From Pseudomonadota bacterium (GTDB taxonomy: Bacteria; Pseudomonadota; Alphaproteobacteria; Rhizobiales; Hyphomicrobiaceae): a stretch of DNA of 55,463 nt. The stretch is from positions 1 to 55,463 of the forward strand of contig JAEYPL010000261.1 in NCBI GenBank assembly GCA_023410905.1, given 5' to 3'. A program made the position numbers and the translations under genes. The notes beneath the pieces were generated by a model that saw only the letters and a list, made by a program, of their open reading frames with translations, did no database searches and was not told the origin of the DNA. Below, piece after piece: positions 1-7,722 of this stretch. Position 1 is the first letter of the stretch, and the number at the start of each line of letters is the position of its first letter.

Positions 1-101
1 ACAATGGAGAGCGACCCCACACGAGCCTCGACGGGCTCACGCCAAACGAATTTGCAAGAAGGTCCACGACAGACCATAACCAGAACGGACTCCAGTTATG
101 A
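1..101 (+). pseudogene. IS3-family transposase (OrfB), C-terminal end only
   Basis: Reading from base 3, the last ~33 codons contain the motif ERPHTSLDGLTPNEF followed by a stop at 99-101. This is the typical end of the DDE integrase domain of IS3-family OrfB proteins (rve superfamily; usual form NxxRPHxSLxxLTPxEF). The gene enters from outside the window, so whether the rest is intact is unknown. The IS terminal repeat follows directly. Recognition of the motif is firm; the subgroup (IS407-like) is inferred from the G-rich end sequence. Confidence 0.75.
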
Positions 102-347
102 GCGAGTACCTTCCGGGGGCAAGGTCACAAACTCTAGACGTTCAACTGCCTTGGCGTTTCGCTGATCACCCAGAATTTTGCCGGGGACAAAGCAAGGCCC
201 ATCCTTGGCATCCTGCTCAAAATGATTGGTGAGTTTCGTTACGGCCTGCTGCAAGCTCCATTTGGCGTGTTTCCAGCCCCAATTGGTCGTGCCTTTCTGG
301 TTCGTTGTTACATTGAAAATGCGAGTCGTATTCTGGTCAGTAGTCAT
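96..347 (-). pseudogene. Small protein truncated by the IS3-family insertion
   Basis: An 83-codon minus-strand frame begins with ATG at 345-347, preceded by a clear AGGAG about 8 bases upstream, so translation is likely. The protein starts MTTDQNTTRIFNVTT and I do not recognise a family. Its last ten codons (VTLPPEGTRS and the stop) are read from the IS end at 96-127, so the native C-terminus appears to have been replaced when the IS inserted. The product may still be made as a chimeric short protein. Whether the original was much longer cannot be seen here. Confidence 0.5.
102..127 (+). repeat. Probable right terminal inverted repeat of the IS3-family element
   Basis: The bases after the transposase stop include CCTTCCGGGGGCAAGGTCA and end in GGTCA at 123-127. 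Read inward this gives TGACCTTGCCCCCGGAAGG, close in style to the ends of the IS407 group of IS3 elements. The left repeat is outside the window, so the exact end is not proven. The junction at about 127/128 lies inside the minus-strand gene at 96-347. Confidence 0.5.
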
Positions 348-447
348 GATGGCATCTCCTTGCGTTGGTGTTGGGTCGCGAAAGCAGGGACTGCTCTCGC
401 TTGTGCCATCCCCTACGCATGCTGCATGCCAACAGGTCCGAAAATTG

Positions 448-464
448 CCCTATAAATTATAGGG
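448..464. promoter_or_regulatory. 17-bp AT-rich palindrome, possible operator
   Basis: CCCTATAA and TTATAGGG form a perfect 8-bp inverted repeat around one A. It lies between the start of the minus-strand gene (347) and the small plus-strand frame at 496, where a repressor or promoter element could serve either. No matching regulator is encoded next to it. Function is inferred from position and symmetry only. Confidence 0.3.
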
Positions 465-495
465 GAGGGCGTCAGTGCTATTTTGAAACGATTTG

Positions 496-618
496 ATGTT
501 CAGCTATGAGCCCGAAGGGCGAGTCAAATTGATTCAAGTGCCCAAAATTGAAACTCCCGTCACCGCGGTATCGAAGCTGGCCGATGGGTTGCGTGCCAAG
601 GGGAAGACGGTCGGCTAG
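496..618 (+). CDS. Small 40-aa open frame, unknown
   Basis: ATG at 496 opens a 40-codon frame (begins MFSYEPEGRVKLIQ, ends LRAKGKTVG). It is preceded in frame by a stop at 484-486, so the frame cannot start earlier. The codon choice looks coding-like, with G/C third positions in its second half, but there is no good ribosome binding site. It could be a short basic protein or the remnant of a larger gene. An inverted repeat follows the stop codon. Confidence 0.25.
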   Translation: MFSYEPEGRVKLIQVPKIETPVTAVSKLADGLRAKGKTVG

Positions 619-629
619 GCTAGAAATCA

Positions 630-649
630 TCACGCGAGCCGTCGCGTGA
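630..649. repeat. 8-bp inverted repeat after the 40-aa frame
   Basis: TCACGCGA and TCGCGTGA are perfectly complementary with a 4-base loop. It lies 11 bases after the stop of the 40-aa frame and could form a hairpin terminator, but no T-run follows it. It may equally be a protein-binding palindrome. Confidence 0.3.
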
Positions 650-950
650 CGGCTATCGGTCGAGTCGTTTGCATACCGTAAGTGCTTTTCAATTCCTGCA
701 GGGGCACAAGCTCGCTGGTACGGCGCCGCAGCTATATTCGCCGCACCTTGGGAGCAGTCGGGATCGTCGTCGTCCGCTAATCCTCGATAATCGGAACCGG
801 ACTAGGCTGCGCCAACGGTCCGCATCGGGCCACAAGCAGACAAATGTGCGGGGTCGATGTGCGCAAAAAACGCTACCTGCCGAACGAGAAGCGGCCATCT
901 AGTCCCTGTCGGCGGCTGTCGAAGGAGCACGGGAGCGAAGATGAGACCGT
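650..950. other. Stretch without a recognisable gene
   Basis: Short overlapping frames exist on both strands, but none has a ribosome binding site, a recognisable motif or consistent codon bias. It may include the decayed N-terminal part of the HD-domain pseudogene that becomes readable at 951. Confidence 0.4.
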
Positions 951-1245
951 CTGGCCGCTGCCTTCCTGCACGACACCGTCGAGGACGCGCCCGTCACCAT
1001 GCAGGAGGTCATCGAGCACTTCGGCAATGAGATCGCCGAGCTTCTGTACTGGCTGACCGAGCAGAACCGGCAACCGCATGTCACGGCCTCGCGCTGGCCC
1101 CCTGGAACGCGAAGCTCATCAAGCTTCCAGATCGTCGACAACACCCGCAACATCGCCGAGCACGACCCCGACTTCGCACTCGTTTACATGCGCGAGAACT
1201 GCGACGTGCTAACCGCCATGGTGCGGATAGAAGGCGACAAGCTCA
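951..1245 (+). pseudogene. Decayed HD-domain hydrolase (SpoT/RelA-like) fragment
   Basis: In one frame 951 onwards reads AAAFLHDTVEDAPVT, then EVIEHFGNEIAELLYWLTEQN: the HD...ED signature and following helix of (p)ppGpp-hydrolase-type HD domains. The frame then breaks. NAKLIKL is read in another frame, and IVDNTRNIAEHDPDFALVYM returns to the first. A stop at 942-944 closes the frame just upstream of the motif. At least two frameshifts and a lost N-terminus make this a pseudogene. In this family the segments would read continuously as KLIKLADxxDN. The family assignment is good; the exact limits are approximate. Confidence 0.6.
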
Positions 1246-1290
1246 CCAACCATGTCTCTGCCAGCTGGCCGCCGCGTGGGTCATGTCGTC

Positions 1291-1428
1291 TTAAGAGCGC
1301 GGGACGCCCGCGTTGGGCACCTCGTCGCGCGCCGCCTCCTTCTTCGCCTCGGCTTTGCGCAGCATCACGTGAAGGTGTTTGGTCGGCGAGTCGGAGGCCT
1401 CGCGATTAGCAATCAGCGTCTGCGGCAT
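1291..1428 (-). CDS. Short 45-aa charged open frame, possible gene remnant
   Basis: ATG at 1426-1428 opens a 45-codon frame (starts MPQTLIANREASDSP, ends DEVPNAGVPRS) rich in Lys, Arg, Glu and Ala, helical in character. The frame stays open about 40 more codons upstream, to a stop near 1560, without another good start codon. It may therefore be the tail of a broken longer gene. No strong ribosome binding site is seen. Function unknown. Confidence 0.3.
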   Translation of the reverse strand: MPQTLIANREASDSPTKHLHVMLRKAEAKKEAARDEVPNAGVPRS

Positions 1429-1572
1429 GTCCGCATAGGGCGCTCCATGAACGCGAACTAAGAACCAACCGGCGACGGCACAGGCCTCCTGCGGCTGTCT
1501 GGAGGCGCGAAAGCCTGCACCGGCGCCAATCTCACGCCGAGATAAGGTTGCGGAAGGTTGCTAAGTTTTTGC

Positions 1573-1782
1573 TCAGTCCGGTTCGCGTTCGCTGCCCGAT
1601 GGATTGCCTGGAACCGCCACCTGGATTTGTTGCACGCGCCGGAGCAGGCTATGGGCACGGAACAGCGCGTCCTCGATGCCAATCTGGGCCGCCGCAAAAT
1701 CGCCAACCTCGGCAGCGCCCGCCGCCGTCTTGAGGCTCGCGGCCGCTGCCCGGATCTCCGCTACCAGTTCTGTGTTCGACAT
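1573..1782 (-). CDS. 69-aa hypothetical protein, helical
   Basis: The start ATG at 1780-1782 was chosen because GGAGGAGGT lies just upstream. A longer frame from 1851 lacks such a site. The protein (MSNTELVAEIRAAAASL...) is Ala-rich and amphipathic, probably two helices, ending in a Pro/Ser/Glu-rich tail. No family recognised. It is the last of four minus-strand genes that begin with the small heat-shock protein at 3339, but the 168-bp gap from the preceding gene suggests it may have its own promoter. Confidence 0.6.
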   Translation of the reverse strand: MSNTELVAEIRAAAASLKTAAGAAEVGDFAAAQIGIEDALFRAHSLLRRVQQIQVAVPGNPSGSEREPD

Positions 1783-1949
1783 GTCGACCTCCTCCCGCGA
1801 CAACGGTGGGGTAGAACTCAGGTTCCGGATGCTGTGGGCAACGCGTCTCACCTTGCCTCTACAAATGCGGGCGTTTTGACACTTTCCAACGGTCGAGCGG
1901 CTAGCTAGCCCAATTCACCACCCACTGCGGTAGGCGAACTCCGCGGACG

Positions 1950-2432
1950 TCATCTGCTGGCCGTCCTCTCATCGGAACAATCACGCATAAGAAAGTCCCG
2001 TCTTTCTCGGCGGTGACGTCGGTCGCTGTCGACCAGCGGCGGCGTCTCAAACTGCTCGAAGATCTTGTTCTGCAGTTGCCCCACGATGTGCTCAGCATCG
2101 CGTGCTCTCATAGCAGCCCGTTGAAGCCGGTGTGGGGCGACGCAGCCGATATAGGGAATGCCGAGGTCCCTGAGCTCGCTGCAGAGGTCGAACGCCTCGT
2201 TGTGGCGGCCCTGGTCGACCACGGCGCCGTCAAACGGCTCGCGTCTGAGCAAATTGAAGGCGTTGATGAGGTTCGTGGTGAGTTGAACATTGGCGCCGGC
2301 GCGGCGGAAAGCGTCCGCGAGCTCCGCACCGGCAAGCAATGAACCCTCGACGATGAGGATAGTTTTACCGTCGAGGTCGCGGTCCATGTCACTGCGCGAA
2401 TAAAAGTTGCGGGTGGGTGTCATGGCGTTCAT
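1950..2432 (-). CDS. Receiver-like (degenerate response regulator) protein
   Basis: The 160-aa product has the receiver fold pattern: TILIVEGSLL (first strand, residues about 24-33), an amphipathic helix, FDGAVVDQ with Asp73 at the phospho-acceptor position, then LGIPYIGCVAP as the fourth strand. The acidic pocket is reduced to one Glu (the usual form is DD or DE), and the conserved Lys of the fifth strand is not seen, so phosphorylation is doubtful. No output domain follows; the C-terminal ~40 residues are highly charged. The start ATG at 2430-2432 is one base past the TGA of the upstream gene, so the two are translationally coupled. An alternative start at 2489 would overlap that gene. Likely a stand-alone partner-binding protein in stress signalling (inference). 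Confidence 0.6.
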   Translation of the reverse strand: MNAMTPTRNFYSRSDMDRDLDGKTILIVEGSLLAGAELADAFRRAGANVQLTTNLINAFNLLRREPFDGAVVDQGRHNEAFDLCSELRDLGIPYIGCVAPHRLQRAAMRARDAEHIVGQLQNKIFEQFETPPLVDSDRRHRRERRDFLMRDCSDERTASR

Positions 2433-2433
2433 C

Positions 2434-2832
2434 TCAGTGCTCCGAATAATTTGCCTTGCTTGTGGGTTCAACGGGTATTTGGCGCTCACGCGGCACTGTC
2501 CGAAGACGGCCGTCGGCGATGCGGACGACCGGGCCTGGCGTGATGATGCGATAGTCGTAACCGTGCAAGACGGCGTGTTTGACTGCGGCTGCGAGAGAGG
2601 GAAACTTCAGCCGCGGTGGCGGTTCAAGCGGACCATCCGCCAGCCAACCACCGCCCGGAATGTCGAGTTGAAGAACCCATAGCCGTCCGACCGGGAAAAT
2701 CCGGCACCGTGGGCGACCGGACAGCCCGCCGGCTGCCACCGGCAAGAGTGGCGGTCGGCCTGTGGGCAGTACGGCAGGCCATGGGCTTAATGTGGGTGCC
2801 TCGCGAAGCGCCAGACGTTCAGCGCTCATCAT
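2434..2832 (-). CDS. 132-aa hypothetical protein in the hsp20 operon
   Basis: The start at 2832 is preceded by GGGAGA seven bases upstream. The protein has a low-complexity N-terminus (Pro/Gly/Leu/Arg) and a more ordered central part. A segment with LKFPSLAAAVKHAVLHGYDY is reminiscent of the helix-strand end of NDUFS4-type (ETC complex I subunit) folds, in which an aromatic residue, a Ser, AA, an aromatic and a final GY/GW-Y recur. The resemblance is weak and I do not assign function. It sits 33 bp after the hsp20 stop and directly before the receiver-like gene, so it belongs to the same heat-shock transcript. Confidence 0.55.
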   Translation of the reverse strand: MMSAERLALREAPTLSPWPAVLPTGRPPLLPVAAGGLSGRPRCRIFPVGRLWVLQLDIPGGGWLADGPLEPPPRLKFPSLAAAVKHAVLHGYDYRIITPGPVVRIADGRLRTVPRERQIPVEPTSKANYSEH

Positions 2833-2865
2833 CGCTGTTCTCCCGTTGCTGGTGCGACGGTCGGC

Positions 2866-3339
2866 TCACGCGGCCCGGAGGCCCGCCGGCCCTGATGGAC
2901 CAGCCGTGCCCAACTCGGCGGGCGCCCTCGCGCCGATCGGGATGCGACGGGGCTTCAAGGCTTCGGGGAGCTCGCGCTTCAAGGCGATCTCCAGAAGGCC
3001 ATTCACGAGCGTCGCCCCCGTCACCTCTACATGCTCGGCAAGGTCAAATTGACGCTCGAAGGCGCGGCCGGCGATGCCGCGATGGAGATAGGTTTTCGCG
3101 CCAGGCTCCTGGGCCTTGCCGCGAACGGTGAGCATGTTGTGCTCATAGACGATCTCAATGTCGTCTTGGTCGAGACCTGCTACCGCGAGCGTAATGAGAT
3201 ACTGATCGTCGGCAACCTTCTCGATGTCATAGGGCGGGAAACCCGAGTCATCGCGCTGCAGCGCGTGAGACAGGAGATGCGGGAGCTGGTCGAAGCCGAT
3301 GCTCGACCGGTACAGCGGGGCGAAATCGAGTGTCGCCAT
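2866..3339 (-). CDS. Small heat-shock protein, Hsp20/IbpA type
   Basis: The 157-aa product begins MATLDFAPLYRSSIGFDQL, the usual N-terminus of IbpA-type alphaproteobacterial Hsp20. The alpha-crystallin domain runs roughly from residue 33 to 125 (YDIEKVADDQYLITLAVAG...), and an IEIALKREL segment follows. It should act as an ATP-independent holdase that keeps unfolding proteins refoldable for other chaperones. The start at 3337-3339 is chosen because AGGAGG is spaced six bases before it; ATG at 3345 touches that site. It is divergent from groESL with an RpoH-like promoter of its own, and leads an operon with two small unknown genes. Confidence 0.93.
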   Translation of the reverse strand: MATLDFAPLYRSSIGFDQLPHLLSHALQRDDSGFPPYDIEKVADDQYLITLAVAGLDQDDIEIVYEHNMLTVRGKAQEPGAKTYLHRGIAGRAFERQFDLAEHVEVTGATLVNGLLEIALKRELPEALKPRRIPIGARAPAELGTAGPSGPAGLRAA

Positions 3340-3420
3340 AGCCATCCTCCTTTGCGAAGCGACAACCACAGAAATACAGGGTTTCATCCATTTAGGGCGC
3401 CATGCGGCCGCCCGACGTTG

Positions 3421-3449
3421 AGCTAGGAATGGCAATTTTTGCCTTCAAG
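3421..3449 (-). promoter_or_regulatory. RpoH-like (sigma-32) promoter for hsp20
   Basis: On the minus strand CTTGAA (3444-3449) is followed after 16 bases by CCTAGCT (3421-3427). This fits the alphaproteobacterial heat-shock pattern CTTGAA-N15-17-CCTATNT with a slightly altered -10. It lies about 80 bp upstream of the hsp20 start. Confidence 0.5.
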
Positions 3450-3479
3450 GGGGCGCCCGAAAATTTTCTGGCAGTCCCC

Positions 3480-3507
3480 CTTGCGAGTGCCAAGCCCGAA
3501 CCTACAT
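3480..3507 (+). promoter_or_regulatory. RpoH-like promoter for groESL
   Basis: CTTGCG (3480-3485) and CCTACAT (3501-3507) with a 15-base spacer resemble a heat-shock sigma factor promoter, 80 bp upstream of groES and divergent from the hsp20 promoter. No full CIRCE (TTAGCACTC-N9-GAGTGCTAA) is present, so HrcA control is not supported. Confidence 0.4.
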
Positions 3508-3586
3508 CGCTTGCCGAGAGCGGGAGCTCGAGCGAGGTCCGCTCTCCGACTGACTCGTGGTTAGGGCACTCAATTGGAGGTTAGAC

Positions 3587-3901
3587 ATGACGTTTCGCCC
3601 CCTGCATGACCGTGTACTTGTCCGCCGGATCGACGCCGACGAGAAGTCGGCAGGCGGCATCATCATTCCGGACACGGCCAAAGAAAAACCGCAGCAAGGC
3701 GAAGTGGTCGGCGTTGGTCCCGGGGCACGCGATGAGCAAGGCCGCCTGACGCCGCTCGACGTGAAGCCGGGGGACACCGTGCTTTTCGGCAAGTGGTCCG
3801 GCACCGAGGTCAAGATCAATGGCGAGGAGCTGTTGATCATGAAGGAGAGCGACATCATGGGTGTTCTTGAACAGCAGGGAAAGTTCAAGGCCGCCGCCTG
3901 A
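3587..3901 (+). CDS. groES: Co-chaperonin GroES
   Basis: A 104-aa protein with the full Cpn10 fold: PLHDRVLVRRIDADEKSAGGIIIPDTAKEKP (mobile-loop region about residues 15-35), then GKVVGVGPG-type and GDTVLFGKWSGTEV segments. It caps the GroEL cavity during ATP-driven folding. The start at 3587 follows TGGAGG six bases upstream; the open frame from 3557 has no support. groEL follows after 125 bp, longer than the usual gap of under 100 bp. The C-terminus has a short extra tail (EQQGKFKAAA). Confidence 0.96.
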   Translation: MTFRPLHDRVLVRRIDADEKSAGGIIIPDTAKEKPQQGEVVGVGPGARDEQGRLTPLDVKPGDTVLFGKWSGTEVKINGEELLIMKESDIMGVLEQQGKFKAAA

Positions 3902-4026
3902 CGCTCGCACCTCTTATCAAACCATCCTTTTGCGTTCCAACAGTCGGCCACGTCAGCGGGCGGCGTCGCAATGGCTTTGCGCGTCCGGCTGAGGTTGCTG
4001 ACGTCCATTCGGAGACCTTTTCGATC

Positions 4027-5652
<1,626 letters not shown>

Positions 5653-5664
5653 GATCACGAGGCC

Positions 5665-5694
5665 GGGGGCCGGCATTTGCCGGCTCCCGCTTTT
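5665..5694 (+). terminator. Rho-independent terminator of groESL
   Basis: A 10-bp stem (5665-5674 with 5679-5688, one G-T pair, loop ATTT) is followed by GCTTTTGC. It lies 13 bp after the groEL stop. Confidence 0.75.
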
Positions 5695-5708
5695 GCATTG
5701 GGAAGCAC

Positions 5709-5966
5709 ATGCAGACAGCGTACGTCGTGGTGCCATTCGAGCGCGTTGGGGCCCGCGTCGGCGCCCGGCAAGCAATGATTTGCGTTGCAGAGGATGAGGC
5801 GTGCGGCCTTGCAAAGCAGCTCGCGCAGCAGGTGCCGGGGGTTGCGATTATCGAACGCACGCTCGATCCGGAGACCGGCGATGGTATCGATAAACTGCTG
5901 GCGGGTTACGGCATGGTGCCGCCGGAGTTTCCAGAGAGCGCCAATTGGGTCATAGCGCTCAACTAG
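5709..5966 (+). CDS. 85-aa hypothetical protein between groEL and hsp20
   Basis: ATG at 5709 with GGGAAG upstream. The product (MQTAYVVVPFERVGARVG...) has alternating strand and helix segments and a final Trp-containing WVIALN. No signal peptide or known motif. It starts just past the groEL terminator, so it may be expressed by read-through or from its own promoter. Its location suggests a stress role, but I do not recognise a family. Confidence 0.6.
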   Translation: MQTAYVVVPFERVGARVGARQAMICVAEDEACGLAKQLAQQVPGVAIIERTLDPETGDGIDKLLAGYGMVPPEFPESANWVIALN

Positions 5967-6093
5967 GAGCGACCCGAGTTCCGCGGTGCGTACCTTCACG
6001 TGCCTGTTGGTTGGACTCAAGCGCGAGCAATCGGCGCGAGCGCGCTCGCCACGGACTAACCTTGGGGCGGCTACTATTTCTTTGGCAGAAGCC

Positions 6094-6122
6094 CTTGAAC
6101 GTGCTGGGGCAGCGCCCAAAAT
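6094..6122 (+). promoter_or_regulatory. Possible RpoH-like promoter for the hsp20 pair
   Basis: CTTGAA (6094-6099), a 15-base spacer and CCCAAAAT (6115-6122) resemble the two divergent heat-shock promoters at 3421-3507, although the -10 is poor. It lies about 58 bp before the first hsp20 of this pair. Confidence 0.35.
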
Positions 6123-6179
6123 TCGGCGCAGACGAGACTACGTAAGCGTCCGTTTGGATAACATTGCACAGGAGTGGCC

Positions 6180-6593
6180 ATGTATCACTCATTGGATGCA
6201 TTGTTCGACCTGCAGAAAGCCCTGGAAGCACGGTTGGACAGCGACTGGCTGCGCGGCGCCACCGGCGGTGGCGGAGCGTATCCGCCAATCAACGTATTCC
6301 AACAGGGCGACAGCCTGATTGCCATCCTCGAAGTGCCGGGGGTGAACAAAGAGGATCTGGAGATCCAGGCGAAAGAAAATACCATCAGGATCTCCGGCCG
6401 GAAGACCATCTCATATCCGGACGGCGTCCGCGTCCATCGTCGCGAACGGCTCACCGGTTCGTTCGACCGCACAATCACCGTCCCCATGCAAATCGACACA
6501 GACGGCATCAAGGCCGAGTATTGCGACGGCGTACTGGCCCTCCATATCCCGAGGGCCGAAAGCGACAAACCGCGCGCAATCCACATTAGTTGA
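6180..6593 (+). CDS. Small heat-shock protein Hsp20 (second copy)
   Basis: A 137-aa protein. Its alpha-crystallin domain (about residues 35-135) contains YPPINVFQQGDSLIAILEVPG, then DLEIQAKENTIRISGRK and GVLALHIPRAE. The N-terminus has MYHSLDALFDLQKALEARL, an amphipathic oligomerisation arm. Predicted ATP-independent holdase. ATG at 6180 is chosen because AGGAG lies seven bases upstream; a GTG at 6174 overlaps that site. It is followed after 28 bp by another hsp20, forming a pair typical of hetero-oligomeric Hsp20 systems. Confidence 0.93.
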   Translation: MYHSLDALFDLQKALEARLDSDWLRGATGGGGAYPPINVFQQGDSLIAILEVPGVNKEDLEIQAKENTIRISGRKTISYPDGVRVHRRERLTGSFDRTITVPMQIDTDGIKAEYCDGVLALHIPRAESDKPRAIHIS

Positions 6594-6621
6594 CCGACCG
6601 AGCCATTTCCGGAGGCGAGCC

Positions 6622-7017
6622 ATGTCACCGCAAGAGCTGCAGGTTCAACAGAAGCGTGCACTCGAGGCGAAGCAGGAGCCGACCGTATCGGCACGCACCT
6701 ATATCCCCGGTGCCGACATCTTCGAGGCCGACGCCGCCCTGAGTGTTGTTCTCGAGATGCCCGGTGTCAACAAGAGCAATGTCGACGTCAGCGTCGAAGG
6801 CGGCGTTCTGGTTGTCGAGGGGCGGGTGGATTTCTCGAAATACGAAGGAATGCAACCCGTCTACACGGAGTACAACGTCGGGCACTACCGTCGCACCTTT
6901 TCGCTGTCCAATAAGATCGATCAGGGCGCCATCAGCGCCGAAATGAAGGACGGTGTTCTCACGGTGACCTTGCCTAAAGCCGAGGCGGCCAAGGCCCGCA
7001 GGATCGAGATCGGCTAG
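6622..7017 (+). CDS. Small heat-shock protein Hsp20 (third copy)
   Basis: A 131-aa alpha-crystallin-domain protein (YIPGADIFEADAALSVVLEMPG, NVDVSVEGGVLVVEGR, DGVLTVTLPKAEAAK) with GGAGG seven bases before the ATG. It is in the same direction and 28 bp after the preceding hsp20 and diverges from it in sequence, so this is an old pair rather than a recent duplication. The insertion YEGMQPVYTEYNVGHYRRTF between strands 5 and 7 forms the dimerisation loop of bacterial class Hsp20. Confidence 0.93.
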   Translation: MSPQELQVQQKRALEAKQEPTVSARTYIPGADIFEADAALSVVLEMPGVNKSNVDVSVEGGVLVVEGRVDFSKYEGMQPVYTEYNVGHYRRTFSLSNKIDQGAISAEMKDGVLTVTLPKAEAAKARRIEIG

Positions 7018-7199
7018 ACGCAGTCTTCTGCGGCGGCCGCTTGCAGCTTGTGCGCTGCGATTGGTGGACCCTAGGGCGTCTTTCGCGCCGTCCGGCGCCG
7101 GTCCGGGTGGAATGCGTCGCTCCCTCGTATGCTTTAGCGCCGACGCCTTGGTTGAGAACGCGGCAGGAAGAGGCGGCAGATCAGGGAGGAGTATAGCCC

Positions 7200-7421
7200 A
7201 TGCAATGTTGCGGGTGTGGGGCTGTCGCCCAAGACAAGACACCTGGCGACCTTGATGGCATTCGCATCGATTGCGCGCGCTGTGGCATCTATGAAGTCAG
7301 CGGCACGGCCCTCGATCGTTTCCTCCGACTGACAATGCCGGAGCGCGCTGAAGCGCTCGCAAGGGCCAAACGCCTCGTCGACCCTGGGGCGATGCCCCTC
7401 GTGGACGCGCGCTGTGTTTAG
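7200..7421 (+). CDS. 73-aa zinc-ribbon-like protein
   Basis: ATG at 7200 with GGGAGGAG eight bases upstream, a strong site. The protein has Cys3/Cys4/Cys6 and Cys25-x2-Cys28 (CARCGIYEVSG), a two-knuckle pattern likely to bind one zinc, followed by a helical tail. No named family recognised. It lies between the heat-shock pair and kaiC. It could be a small regulatory or ribosome-associated protein; the function is unknown. Confidence 0.65.
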   Translation: MQCCGCGAVAQDKTPGDLDGIRIDCARCGIYEVSGTALDRFLRLTMPERAEALARAKRLVDPGAMPLVDARCV

Positions 7422-7722
7422 AGGCGCCACTTTGCTTTCCCAGCGGTCTACGACAGGCCGCGTTTAGACGAACCGCACTTTGCCAAGCGGGGATTGGCCC
7501 GGTCGCTCCGAACAATCGAACATTACAGACATCCTGCGGAGGAATGGCTGCTCGGGGTAGAAGCCCACCACGGCAGTGTTCGTCATGCCGTACCTCGCCG
7601 GTGGAACCAGTCTCTAGATCAGTCGTTTTACGATGATGATCTTTGTCCCGCGTAATAGCAGGCTCAGTTACAGTAGGCCTCTCAATCGCCACCGATCTTG
7701 GGGAATGCTTTAGGAGCGTCAA
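7422..7722. other. 300-bp region upstream of kaiC
   Basis: No gene is supported here; a minus-strand frame overlapping it has no start signal and no motif. It should hold the promoter of the kaiC-kinase pair, but I cannot name a clear -35/-10. Confidence 0.4.

Noticed and set aside
3565..3587. Possible CIRCE element before groES
   Set aside because: Only TTAGGGCACTC is present; the second half (GAGTGCTAA) is missing.
7018..7199. Possible kaiB-like gene or small frame before the zinc-ribbon gene
   Set aside because: No frame with a start signal, and nothing resembling KaiB in length or sequence.
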